Program-made: the position numbers and the translations under genes
Notes under the pieces: generated by a model
Told to the model about the DNA's origin: nothing
Database searches by the model: none
The model's input: only the letters and a program-made list of their open reading frames with translations
Assembly (NCBI RefSeq): GCF_000344155.1
Contig: NZ_BAOQ01000021.1
Coordinates: 1-64,000, forward strand
DNA from: Gordonia paraffinivorans NBRC 108238
Lineage (GTDB): Bacteria > Actinomycetota > Actinomycetes > Mycobacteriales > Mycobacteriaceae
Reading direction: 5' to 3'
Length of the DNA: 64,000 nucleotides
Shown here: positions 50,827-59,494 of the stretch, piece after piece
Numbering within the stretch: the stretch's first letter is position 1
How the letters are laid out: every line of letters starts with the position of its first letter

Positions 50827-51515
50827 TGTCGGACCGACCGGAACCCGCCGGCCCGGCGCCGGGGACGCAGTCGCCCGCGCACGCCCCGCTGGCGATGATG
50901 CTGTCGCTGGCCGACTCCCGGCTGCCGGTGGGCGGTCACGTCCACTCGGGCGGCGTCGAGCAGGCCATCGCCGACGGATTCATCCGCACCGCAGACGAGC
51001 TCGCAGGCTTCCTCTACCGCCGGGTCACCACCAGCGGTCTGGTGACGGGGTCGATCGCGGCCGCCGTGGCCGACGGCAGGCTCGACGTCGCCGCTGCGCA
51101 ACGGGAGACCGATGCCCGCACCCCGTCGGCGGCGGCGCGCAAGGCCTCGCTGGCGCAGGGGAGGGGGATGGTCCGCCTCGCCCGGAGGATGTTCCCCGAC
51201 CACGACTGGTCGGCGCACCGCCCGGCGACGCACCTGCCGGTGATCAGCGGGTCGATCGGCGCCGCGTCGTCGTTGTCGGGCTTCCATACCGCGCTGGTCC
51301 TCGTCTACACGACGATGAGCGGCTCGGCGACCGCGGGGCAGCGACTGCTCGCGCTCGACCCGGCCGATGTGGCGATCATGATCGCCGAGCTCGGCGCCGA
51401 GTGCGAACGCGTCGCGGCACAGGCCGCGGTCGGGCTCGCCGACCTGTCCGATCCGATTCTCGACGTCTTCGCCGAACGCCACGAGCGGCAACCGATGCCG
51501 TTGTTCATGTCCTGA
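50826..51515 (+). CDS. ureF: Urease accessory protein UreF
   Basis: 229 residues, all-helical UreF fold with LADSRLPVGGHVHSGGVEQAI near 30 and the late LGAECERVAAQAAVGLADL. UreF bridges UreD and UreG on the apo-urease to gate GTP hydrolysis. It overlaps the ureC stop by one base (TGATG). Confidence 0.94.
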   Translation: MSDRPEPAGPAPGTQSPAHAPLAMMLSLADSRLPVGGHVHSGGVEQAIADGFIRTADELAGFLYRRVTTSGLVTGSIAAAVADGRLDVAAAQRETDARTPSAAARKASLAQGRGMVRLARRMFPDHDWSAHRPATHLPVISGSIGAASSLSGFHTALVLVYTTMSGSATAGQRLLALDPADVAIMIAELGAECERVAAQAAVGLADLSDPILDVFAERHERQPMPLFMS

Positions 51516-51596
51516 GCGCGCCGACGCTCGGATGCAGTCCCCACCGACCGGACGCCAAACCCACCGAGAGCACAGCCCCACCGAGAGGAGTCACCG

Positions 51597-52271
51597 ATGC
51601 CCCCGCATCTCATCGACGGGCAGCCGCACGCCCATGACCACGACCGGCCCCGCCGCAAGCGTGCACCGGGCGAGCCGCTGCGGATCGGCGTCGGCGGCCC
51701 CGTCGGCTCCGGCAAGACCGCGCTCGTCGCCGCCCTCTGCCGCCAGTTGCGCGACGAGCTGTCGGTCGCGGTCCTGACCAACGACATCTACACCACCGAG
51801 GACGCGGACTTCCTGCGCCGCAACGCGGTCCTGCCCGACGAGCGGATCACCGCGGTGCAGACCGGCGGCTGCCCGCACACCGCGATCCGCGACGACATCA
51901 CCGCCAACCTCGACGCCATCGACGACCTCATCGAGGCGAATCCGCCCCTGGACCTGATCCTCGTCGAGTCCGGCGGCGACAACCTCACCGCGACGTTCTC
52001 GACCGGCCTCATCGACGTGCAGATCTTCGTCATCGACGTCGCGGGCGGGGACAAGGTGCCGCGCAAGGGCGGCCCGGGCGTGACCTTCTCGGATCTGCTG
52101 GTGATCAACAAGACCGATCTCGCCGAGCGCGTGGGCGCCGACCTGGACGTCATGCGCCGCGATGCCGAGAACGTGCGCGAGGGCCGGCCGACCGCGATGA
52201 TCTCGCTGACCGAGGATCCGGCCGCCACCGACGTGCTGGCGTGGGTGCGTGAACAGCTCGCGGCACCGTGA
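51597..52271 (+). CDS. ureG: Urease accessory GTPase UreG
   Basis: 224 residues. P-loop [28 protein letters not shown], the nickel Cys-Pro-His in [23 protein letters not shown] and the guanine motif [12 protein letters not shown] His-rich start ([13 protein letters not shown]) probably stores nickel, which may compensate for the missing ureE. GAGAGGAG precedes ATG 51597, with an 81-bp gap after ureF. Confidence 0.97.
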   Translation: MPPHLIDGQPHAHDHDRPRRKRAPGEPLRIGVGGPVGSGKTALVAALCRQLRDELSVAVLTNDIYTTEDADFLRRNAVLPDERITAVQTGGCPHTAIRDDITANLDAIDDLIEANPPLDLILVESGGDNLTATFSTGLIDVQIFVIDVAGGDKVPRKGGPGVTFSDLLVINKTDLAERVGADLDVMRRDAENVREGRPTAMISLTEDPAATDVLAWVREQLAAP

Positions 52272-52284
52272 CGGCCGGATAGCG

Positions 52285-53010
52285 GTGGACACCCTCGTCG
52301 AGATCGTCGCGACCGCCGGCCGCGGGGTGCGGCACAGGGCGACAGGCGGTCTCGCCGTCCGGGTGACCGCGCCCGGCCACGCGCAACTGATCGGAACCGC
52401 GGCCACGCCGCTCGGCGGCGACGAGATCGTCGTGCGGGTCACCGTCGAACCCGGCGCATATCTCCACCTCGGTAGCGTGGCGGCCGCCATCGCACTGCCG
52501 GCACACGATCGCGCCGACTCGCGTGCGCGGTGGGAGATCACGGTCGGGGCCGGCGGGCGGCTGCGCGTCGACCCGCAACCGACGATCGTCGCCGGCGGTG
52601 CGTTCCACACCTCGGACATCGTCGTCGACCTCGATCCCGCGGCCACTCTGGACCTTCACGAACACGTGCAGATCGGCCGCGCGTCGAGCAGCGGCGATCC
52701 CGACCGGAACCGGCGGGACCGTGCCGGCCGGTGGACGGGCGGTCTGCGCGTCGAGGTCGGGGGAGAGCTACTGCTGGCGCATCGCGTGGCGCTCGGCGAC
52801 CGGACGCCGGCGGCGACCGCCGGACACCGGGCCATGAGCAGTGTCTTCCGCCACCCCGACGACCGTCCCGAGGACGTCCACCCGACGGCCTTCGCCGCCC
52901 GGCTGCGTCTGGCGGGCGCGGCGACCCTGACGAGTGCCCTCGGCACGTCGGTTGCGGGTACCCGGCGCCTCGCCGACTCACTCGACGCCGCAGCCCTGGT
53001 CCCCCACTGA
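52285..53010 (+). CDS. ureD: Urease accessory protein UreD
   Basis: 241 residues from GTG 52285; another in-frame GTG at 52249 would overlap ureG by 22 bp. UreD features: LGGDEIVVRVTVEPGAYLHLGSVAA, DPQPTIVAGGAFHTSDIVVDL, and VHPTAFAARLRLAGAATL. UreD is the scaffold that binds apo-urease. It is the last gene of ureABCFGD, the same order as Rv1848-Rv1853. No ureE is present. Confidence 0.9.
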   Translation: MDTLVEIVATAGRGVRHRATGGLAVRVTAPGHAQLIGTAATPLGGDEIVVRVTVEPGAYLHLGSVAAAIALPAHDRADSRARWEITVGAGGRLRVDPQPTIVAGGAFHTSDIVVDLDPAATLDLHEHVQIGRASSSGDPDRNRRDRAGRWTGGLRVEVGGELLLAHRVALGDRTPAATAGHRAMSSVFRHPDDRPEDVHPTAFAARLRLAGAATLTSALGTSVAGTRRLADSLDAAALVPH

Positions 53011-53025
53011 GGGCCCAGGGCTGCG
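52989..53025. terminator. Terminator overlapping the ureD 3' end
   Basis: 11-bp arms CGCAGCCCTGG / CCAGGGCTGCG around a 15-nt loop that holds the ureD stop, before the convergent ndh stop at 53055. Confidence 0.8.
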
Positions 53026-53054
53026 GTCGAGAATCTACGGCGTCGGTCGTGCCG

Positions 53055-54578
53055 TCAACTGGCCTCGGGCTCCTTCTCCTTGGACTTGTCGCCCTCCGTC
53101 GGCACCGATCCGGTCGCGGGGGTCTCGTCCGATGACACCGTCCCCGGGTCGGTTGCGGCGGCCGCCCCGGACTTCGCCCGCTTTCTTGCCGCCTCCTCGA
53201 TCTCGGCGTTCTGCTTCTCCAGCGCCGACATCGCGGTGCGCGCGTAGACCTGCTGCTCGGTCACCGCGAGCTGCGAGCGTCCGCGGGTGGTGAACGCGAA
53301 GAACCAGTTGATCAGCGTGTTCAGGCGGTTGCGGAAGCCGACCAGGTACACGAGGTGCAGGGCGAGCCAGCCGAGCCACGCGAAGTAGCCCTCGGTCTCG
53401 AACTTCTTCTTGGTGCCCGGGATCGGGACCTGCATCACCGCGGAGTACCGCGAGATGGTCGCCATCGAGCCCTTGTCGAAGTAGCTGAACGGCTTGCGCT
53501 GGTCCGGCGTCTGGCCCTTCATCGACGCCTTGATCGCGTCCGCGGCGTAGCGGCCGCCCTGGATCGCGCCCTGCGCGACGCCGGGCACACCGTCGACCGC
53601 CATCATGTCGCCGACCACGAAGACCTCCGGGTGGCCCGGGATCGTCAGGTCGGGCAGGACCTTCACGCGGCCGGCCCGGTCGAGTTCGGCGCCGGACTGG
53701 TCGGAGAGCAGCTTGCCGAGCGGGCTGGCCTGGACGCCTGCCGACCAGACCTTGCACTGGGACTCGATCCGGCGGGTGGTGCCGTCCTTTTCCTTGACCA
53801 CGAGACCGTCGTAGTCGACGTCGACGACCATCGCGTTGAGCTGGATCTCCACGCCCAACTTCTCCAGGCGGGCCGCGGCCTTCTGCCCGAGCTTCGGGCC
53901 GAACGGCGGCAGCACCGACGGTGCGGCGTCGAGGAGGATGACCCGGGCCTCGGTCGGGTCGATGTTGCGGAAGGCGCCCTTGAGTGTCTTGTCGCTCATC
54001 TCCGCAATCTGGCCGGCGAGCTCCACACCGGTCGGGCCCGCGCCGACGACGACGAACGTCAGCAGCTTGGCGCGCTCGGCCGGGTCGTGGGACAGCTCGG
54101 CCTGCTCGAAGGCGCCGAGGATGCGGCCGCGGAGCTCGAGGGCGTGGTCGATGGTCTTCATTCCGGGGGCGTACTCGGCGAAGTGGTCGTTGCCGAAGTA
54201 CGACTGGTCGGCGCCGGCGGCCACGATCAGGTCGTCGTACGGGGTGACCGTGATGCGCTCGAGGAAGCGCGAGGTGACGGTCCTGGCCTCGAGGTCGATG
54301 TCGAACACGTTGCCGAGGAGCACCTGGGTGTTCTTCTGCTTGCGCAGCACCACGCGGGTGGCCGGCGCGATCTCACCCTCGGCGACGATGCCGGTCGCGA
54401 CCTGGTAGAGCATCGGCTGGAAGAGATGGTGGGTGGTCTTGGCGATCAGCGTCACGTCGACGTCTGCCTTGGCAAGACGCTGGGCGGCGAACAATCCGCC
54501 GAAGCCGGAGCCGATGATGACCACTTTGCGGCGGTCCTTGCCCGCAAGTGCGGGGGCCTGGGCGGCGGGGCTGCTCAT
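53055..54578 (-). CDS. ndh: Type II NADH:quinone dehydrogenase (NDH-2)
   Basis: 507 residues. FAD site VVIIGSGFGGLFAAQRL (about 19-35), NAD site TFVVVGAGPTGVELAGQIA (about 178-196), then VWSAGVQASPLGKLL and VPGVAQGAIQGGRYAAD. The C-terminal third has the hydrophobic membrane-binding segment (YFAWLGWLALHLVYLVGF) and a charged disordered tail (about 455-507). It passes electrons from NADH to menaquinone without pumping protons. ATG 54578, with AAGGAG upstream. A TTGACT (54722-54717) and TACGGT (54701-54696) pair in the 230-bp upstream gap is a possible promoter, although the 15-bp spacer is short. Confidence 0.95.
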   Translation of the reverse strand: MSSPAAQAPALAGKDRRKVVIIGSGFGGLFAAQRLAKADVDVTLIAKTTHHLFQPMLYQVATGIVAEGEIAPATRVVLRKQKNTQVLLGNVFDIDLEARTVTSRFLERITVTPYDDLIVAAGADQSYFGNDHFAEYAPGMKTIDHALELRGRILGAFEQAELSHDPAERAKLLTFVVVGAGPTGVELAGQIAEMSDKTLKGAFRNIDPTEARVILLDAAPSVLPPFGPKLGQKAAARLEKLGVEIQLNAMVVDVDYDGLVVKEKDGTTRRIESQCKVWSAGVQASPLGKLLSDQSGAELDRAGRVKVLPDLTIPGHPEVFVVGDMMAVDGVPGVAQGAIQGGRYAADAIKASMKGQTPDQRKPFSYFDKGSMATISRYSAVMQVPIPGTKKKFETEGYFAWLGWLALHLVYLVGFRNRLNTLINWFFAFTTRGRSQLAVTEQQVYARTAMSALEKQNAEIEEAARKRAKSGAAAATDPGTVSSDETPATGSVPTEGDKSKEKEPEAS

Positions 54579-54808
54579 CTCCAGACATCTCCTTCTCGCT
54601 CGATTGGGGACGGTTCGGCGTCGGTCCCGAGTGGGTTCGGCCTCAGCGGATCAGACCGTCACGGTCTCACCGTATCGGCGTGCGAGCCGACGAGAACCGT
54701 ACATGCCCACAACGGTAGTCAATGACTCCGAGTACGGCGCGGCCAGTGTGGTGTTATCCGGCACATCGAGCGGGCGGACGACGGACCGATCGGGCAGTGC
54801 CGAGCCTC

Positions 54809-55441
54809 TCACGCGCTGCGATGCCGCGTCGATGACCAGCGCAGAGAACGCCGGCGCCATTCGGTCTGCAGGATCTCGTACTCGACCTCGTACCGATCGG
54901 GGTCGTAGGGAGCGGTGCGCGGGTCGACTGCGTGCCCGGGCGCGTCGGGGGTGCCGAACAGGTCGGAGTCGTCGCACAGGTGGATGCCGGTCAGGCTCAT
55001 CCCGATCTTTTCCATCACGCGCCGTGACGGGATGTTGCTCGCGAGCGTGCTCGCGAACACCCGCTCGGTCCCGAGGTGGTCGAAGGCGAAGGCGATGAGA
55101 GCGAGAGCCGCCTCGGTGCCGAGGCCACGTCCCCACACCGTACGGCGCAGCCGGTAGCTGAGTTCGAGTTCGGTGCGGCTGCTGTGTCGCGGCGTCCGCA
55201 GCGACGCCCAACCGAGGAATGCGCCGGTGGCCGGGTCGCACAGCGCCCACGTGCCCGTCCCGTACCGGCGTCGTTCGGCCTCGGCGCGGGGGAGCACCCA
55301 CTCCTCGATGACCGCGCGCGGCGTCGGCACGCCACCGCTGACATAGCGCATGACCTCCGGATCGCTGTCGAGATGCACCAGGTCGTCGATGTCGGACGCG
55401 GACACCGGGCGCAACCGTGCCCGCGCCGTGTCGATGTTCAC
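54809..55441 (-). CDS. GNAT-family N-acetyltransferase (RimJ/RimL-like)
   Basis: 210 residues. N-terminal ARLRPVSASDIDDLVHLDSDPEVMRYVSGG, typical of RimJ-like acetyltransferases, and the acetyl-CoA site SYRLRRTVWGRGLGTEAALAL with SNIPSRRVMEKIGM. A longer C-terminal tail (about 160-210) is Arg-rich. GTG 55441 is the start; the gene is divergent from the thioesterase gene. Acceptor unknown, possibly a protein N terminus or small amine. Confidence 0.87.
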   Translation of the reverse strand: MNIDTARARLRPVSASDIDDLVHLDSDPEVMRYVSGGVPTPRAVIEEWVLPRAEAERRRYGTGTWALCDPATGAFLGWASLRTPRHSSRTELELSYRLRRTVWGRGLGTEAALALIAFAFDHLGTERVFASTLASNIPSRRVMEKIGMSLTGIHLCDDSDLFGTPDAPGHAVDPRTAPYDPDRYEVEYEILQTEWRRRSLRWSSTRHRSA

Positions 55442-55591
55442 ACCTGGCCCCTCACTGCGGTCGCTCGCGTCGGCGTCGTCCGCATCGCGGCGACGCGCCC
55501 GGTTCTCGCCGGTGGTCTTCCGGTCCCCGGTCGCGAGTCTACGGTCTCGACCTGCGGCGGACCGCGCTTCGGCGCGTGCGTGTCACGCCGA

Positions 55592-55603
55592 TAAGGTTGG
55601 TCC
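55592..55603 (+). promoter_or_regulatory. Candidate leaderless promoter of the thioesterase gene
   Basis: TAAGGT (55592-55597) is 6 nt before GTG 55604, so the transcript likely begins at the start codon. No strong -35 seen. Confidence 0.45.
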
Positions 55604-56065
55604 GTGGCATCAGAATCCGCGGCAGCCGACTACTCCCTCGAGATCCCCATCCACCTGCGGTGGGGCGACATGGACATCAACAACCACATCAACAACGTGC
55701 AGATCGCGCGACTCTTCGAAGAGGCGCGAGTGCGCTCGTTCCACACGTGGATCGCCGACGCGCCCCGCAACTTCTCGTTCCTGGTGGTCCGTCAGGACAT
55801 CGAGTTCCACGCCCCGGTCCACTACTCGACACACCCGGTGACGGTGACGTCGTGCGTCGGCCGGGTCGGGAACTCGTCGTTCACCATGGCACTGCGACTC
55901 TTCGACAAGGAAGGGGTCCACTGCGCGTCCGCGGAGACGACCATGGTGGTCGTCGACCCGGTGGCCGGTCGTCCCGCCCCGATCCAGAGTCCCCTGCGCG
56001 AGGTCCTCACCAACAGTCTCGGCCGGCCGGTGGAGTTCGGCGGCCGGCGGGGCTTCGCGGGCTGA
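55604..56065 (+). CDS. Acyl-CoA thioesterase, 4-hydroxybenzoyl-CoA thioesterase type
   Basis: 153 residues of a hotdog fold. IHLRWGDMDINNHINNVQIARLFEEARV (about 15-42) contains the catalytic Asp (WGDMD) and helix typical of FcbC/YbgC-type thioesterases, then FLVVRQDIEFHAPVHY. Substrate not known. The recC gene begins 15 bp after its stop, so it may be the first gene of that operon. Confidence 0.88.
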   Translation: MASESAAADYSLEIPIHLRWGDMDINNHINNVQIARLFEEARVRSFHTWIADAPRNFSFLVVRQDIEFHAPVHYSTHPVTVTSCVGRVGNSSFTMALRLFDKEGVHCASAETTMVVVDPVAGRPAPIQSPLREVLTNSLGRPVEFGGRRGFAG

Positions 56066-56080
56066 CACCGAGCGGTCCGC

Positions 56081-59000
56081 ATGCTGATCCTGCACCGGGC
56101 GGAACGGACCGACACCCTCGCCGACGCCCTGGCCGAGGTCCTGTCGACGCCGCTGCGTGACCCGATGCGGACCGAGATCGTCTCGGTCCCCGCAGCGGGG
56201 GTCGAACGCTGGATCGCCCAGCATCTCGCGTGCCGCCTCGGCGCCGGCCGCCTCGGCGCCGACGGCATCGCCGCGAACATCGACTTCACCGGCCCGGGCC
56301 GACTCGCCGACGCGATCGCCGACGCCGTGCTCCACGGCCGGCGTCTCGACACCGGCACCCCGGTGTCGGCGGAGAACCCGTGGCGTGCCGCGGAACTCAC
56401 CTGGCCGGTGCTGCGGGTGCTCGACGAGCGGGTCGCCGACCCGGCGCTGACCGTGATCGCCCGGCACCTCGGCTTCGGCGAGGAGGACTCCCCGAACGCC
56501 GGGCGGCGTTACGCCACGGCCCGGTTCATCGCCGAGTTGTTCGAGCGGTACGGCCGTTCGCGCCCGTCGATGATCGCCGACTGGGCGGCCGGGCGCGACC
56601 TGGACGGGGCAGGTGCCGCGTTGCGCGAGGACCTCGCCTGGCAGGCGGACTTCTGGCGCGCCGTGCGCGCCGAGATCGGCCGGCCGCATCCGGCGGAACG
56701 GCTCGACGAGGTGTGTGAACGCCTGCGCGCCGACCCGGAGGCGGCCGATCTTCCCGAACGCCTGTCGGTGTTCGGCCCCACGCGGATCACCGAGTCGTTC
56801 CGCAGGATCATCGCCGCGGTCGCCGCACATCACGACGTGCATCTGTTCGTGCCGCACCCGAGCCCGCGGCTGTGGGCGGACCTGCGCGCGCTCGACGCGG
56901 CCCCGGCCGGGCCGGGCGTGCCGCCGCGGCGTCGTGACCGGCCGGCCCCGGAGCCGGACAACCCGCTGCTGGCCGCACTCTCGCGTGACGTGCAGGAGCT
57001 GCAGCTGCGACTCGACGGGATCGTCGACACCGACCTCCACCACGAGCCGGTGGACCCGCCGCGGTCCGACACCCTCCTCGGGGCGTTGCAGGCCGGTATC
57101 CGCGACGGCACCGCCGGCCGTCCGCCCGAACCGGTCGCCGACGACGGCTCGGTCGAGGTCCACGCCTGCCATGGCCCCGAACGCCAGGTCGAGGTGCTGC
57201 GCGACCGGCTGCTGCACCTGTTCGACGCCGATCCGACGCTCGAACCCCGCGACGTGCTCGTCATGTGCCCGGACGTCGAGACATTCGCACCGCTGATCCG
57301 GGGCGCGTTCGGCCAGACGGGATTGCCCCATCCCGCCTTCAAGCTGCGGGTCCGCCTCGCCGACCGCGGACTGCGGCACGTCAACCCGATCGTCGACACG
57401 ATCGTCGAGATCGTCGAACTCGCGGCCGGACGCGTCACCGCGGGCGACGTCCTCGACCTGCTCTCCGCGCCGCCCGTGCGTGCCCGGTTCGGCTTCACCG
57501 ACGACGATCTCGAACTGGTGCGGGAGTGGCTGGCCAACAGCAACGTCCGATGGGGTCTGGGCACCGCCGAACGGGCCCGCTTCGGGCTCGAACGCTTCCG
57601 GCAGGGCACTTTCGACGCCGGCCTCGACCGGATCGCCCTCGGGGTCGTTGCCGAGGAGACCGACGACGAATGGCTCGGCACCGCACTGCCCCTCGCGGGC
57701 GTCGAGAGCACGGGTATCGACCTGGTCGGACGCCTCGACGAGTTCCTGGACCGGCTCGGTCGCACCCTCGCCGCGCTCGGCGCACCGGCTCCCGCGCAGC
57801 ACTGGTCGCGGACCCTGGTCGAGGCGGTGGACTCCCTGACCGCCACCGCGCCCACCGAGGACTGGCAGCGCGCGCAGGCGATCCGCATGCTCGAGGAGGC
57901 CTTCGGGGCCGCCGAGGAGACACTGCGCCTCGCCGACGTGCGGGACCTGCTGTCGGCGCTCGTCGCCGGACGCCCCACCCGGTCGAACTTCCGTACCGGC
58001 GAGCTGACGGTGTGCACGATGGTGCCGATGCGGTCGGTGCCCCATCGGGTCATCGTGCTGCTCGGCATCGACGCCGAGGTCTTCCCGCGTGTGCAACGCA
58101 TCGACGGCGACGACATCCTCGGCGTCGATCCGCTCGTGGGCGAACGCAATCCGCGCGACGAGGACCGCCAGTGCTTCCTCGACGCGATCGGCGCCGCCCG
58201 CGACGCGCTGCTCGTCTTCTACAGCGGCGCCGATCCGGTGTCGGGCCGGCCGATCCCGCCGGCCGTGGTCGTCAGCGAACTCGTCGACACGCTCACCGCG
58301 CTCACCGGCGATTCCTCGATCGTGCGCCGGCACACCCTCCACGGCTTCGACGCCCGGAACTTCGTCGACGGCGGTGTGCCCGGCATCCCCGGTCCCTTCA
58401 GCCACGACGCCTCCCTGCTCGACGGTGCCAAGGCGCTGCGCGGACCGGTCGAGCCGATCGTGCCCGCGGCCCGGCAGGAGCTACCCGAACCCGCGACCGC
58501 ACCCGACGACGCCGACATCGACCTGTCGACCCTCGTGGACTTCCACGTCGATCCGATCGCGGCCTTCGTCCGGCAGCGACTCGGCGCACGCATCCCGGAC
58601 GACGAGACCCCCCACGACGACCAGCTCGACGTCGAACTCGAGCCCCTCGACAAGTGGGGGATCGGCGACCGCTTCCTCACCCGCATGCTGTCGGGGGTCT
58701 CGCTCGCCGACTGCGAGGCCGCGGAGCTGCGCCGGGGCACGTTGCCGCCCTTCGCCTTCGGCACCCGCGAACTGCAGGCCATCTCGTCGGCGGTGACGCG
58801 TCTGCACGGTGTCGTGGCGCCGCTGCGTCCGGGAACGCCGCAGACGCTCGACGTCCTCGTCACCCTGCCCGACGGCCGTCGCGTCCACGGAACCGTCGGC
58901 GACGTGTTCACCGGTGACGACGGCCGTGCCCGGATCGTGCGGGCGACCTACTCCCGGCTCAAGGCCAAGCAGCAACTGACACTGTGGATCACGCTGCTGG

Positions 59001-59494
59001 CGGTCGCGGCCGCGGGCGACCAGGGGAACAGCTCGGCCCAGCGGGTCGGCGCCGGGGTCTTCGTCGGCCGGGCGCCGCGGCGAGGCGGGACCGCGACGGT
59101 CACGCTGCGTCGGCCCGACGATGCGCTGTCGCTGTTGTTCGACGTGGTGCGACTCCGCGACGAGGGGCTGCGCCGCCCGCTCCCGCTGCCGCTCGATCCC
59201 GCGCTCGCGTTCGCCGACAACGACGGTCCGGGCCGCCGCGCCCAGTGGGCCCTCACCAGTGCGCGCCGTACGTTCGAGGATCGGTTCGGCCCGGGGACGA
59301 GTCCCTACGTCCGGTTCGCCTTCGGCGGCGACGTGCTCGCGGAGGTCGGCTTCGACGAGATCCTCGCCGTCACGCCACCGGGTGGCCGGTCCCTCGCCGG
59401 CGTGGATCTCGCGCTCTCCGACGGCGACTCGCTGTTCGCCGGGCTGGCGCGCACCATCTGGGCCCTGGTCGGGGCGCATCGGGAGGCGACATGA
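56081..59494 (+). CDS. recC: Exodeoxyribonuclease V subunit gamma (RecC)
   Basis: 1137 residues, slightly longer than the M. tuberculosis protein. N-terminal LADALAEVLSTPLRDPMRTEIVSVPAAGVERWIAQHLA is typical RecC, with inactivated helicase-like domains: SVFGPTRITESF, VHACHGPERQVEVLRDRLLHLF and VCTMVPMRSVPHRVIVLLG-like TVCTMVPMRSVPHRV. The C-terminal third resembles a dead nuclease fold. RecC recognises Chi-like sites and splits strands in the RecBCD complex. The recB ATG overlaps its stop. ATG 56081 lies close behind the thioesterase gene. Confidence 0.94.
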   Translation: MLILHRAERTDTLADALAEVLSTPLRDPMRTEIVSVPAAGVERWIAQHLACRLGAGRLGADGIAANIDFTGPGRLADAIADAVLHGRRLDTGTPVSAENPWRAAELTWPVLRVLDERVADPALTVIARHLGFGEEDSPNAGRRYATARFIAELFERYGRSRPSMIADWAAGRDLDGAGAALREDLAWQADFWRAVRAEIGRPHPAERLDEVCERLRADPEAADLPERLSVFGPTRITESFRRIIAAVAAHHDVHLFVPHPSPRLWADLRALDAAPAGPGVPPRRRDRPAPEPDNPLLAALSRDVQELQLRLDGIVDTDLHHEPVDPPRSDTLLGALQAGIRDGTAGRPPEPVADDGSVEVHACHGPERQVEVLRDRLLHLFDADPTLEPRDVLVMCPDVETFAPLIRGAFGQTGLPHPAFKLRVRLADRGLRHVNPIVDTIVEIVELAAGRVTAGDVLDLLSAPPVRARFGFTDDDLELVREWLANSNVRWGLGTAERARFGLERFRQGTFDAGLDRIALGVVAEETDDEWLGTALPLAGVESTGIDLVGRLDEFLDRLGRTLAALGAPAPAQHWSRTLVEAVDSLTATAPTEDWQRAQAIRMLEEAFGAAEETLRLADVRDLLSALVAGRPTRSNFRTGELTVCTMVPMRSVPHRVIVLLGIDAEVFPRVQRIDGDDILGVDPLVGERNPRDEDRQCFLDAIGAARDALLVFYSGADPVSGRPIPPAVVVSELVDTLTALTGDSSIVRRHTLHGFDARNFVDGGVPGIPGPFSHDASLLDGAKALRGPVEPIVPAARQELPEPATAPDDADIDLSTLVDFHVDPIAAFVRQRLGARIPDDETPHDDQLDVELEPLDKWGIGDRFLTRMLSGVSLADCEAAELRRGTLPPFAFGTRELQAISSAVTRLHGVVAPLRPGTPQTLDVLVTLPDGRRVHGTVGDVFTGDDGRARIVRATYSRLKAKQQLTLWITLLAVAAAGDQGNSSAQRVGAGVFVGRAPRRGGTATVTLRRPDDALSLLFDVVRLRDEGLRRPLPLPLDPALAFADNDGPGRRAQWALTSARRTFEDRFGPGTSPYVRFAFGGDVLAEVGFDEILAVTPPGGRSLAGVDLALSDGDSLFAGLARTIWALVGAHREAT

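Noticed and set aside
55610..58405. 931-residue open frame antisense to the thioesterase and recC genes
   Set aside because: Spans two real genes and has no motif; composition is that of an antisense shadow.
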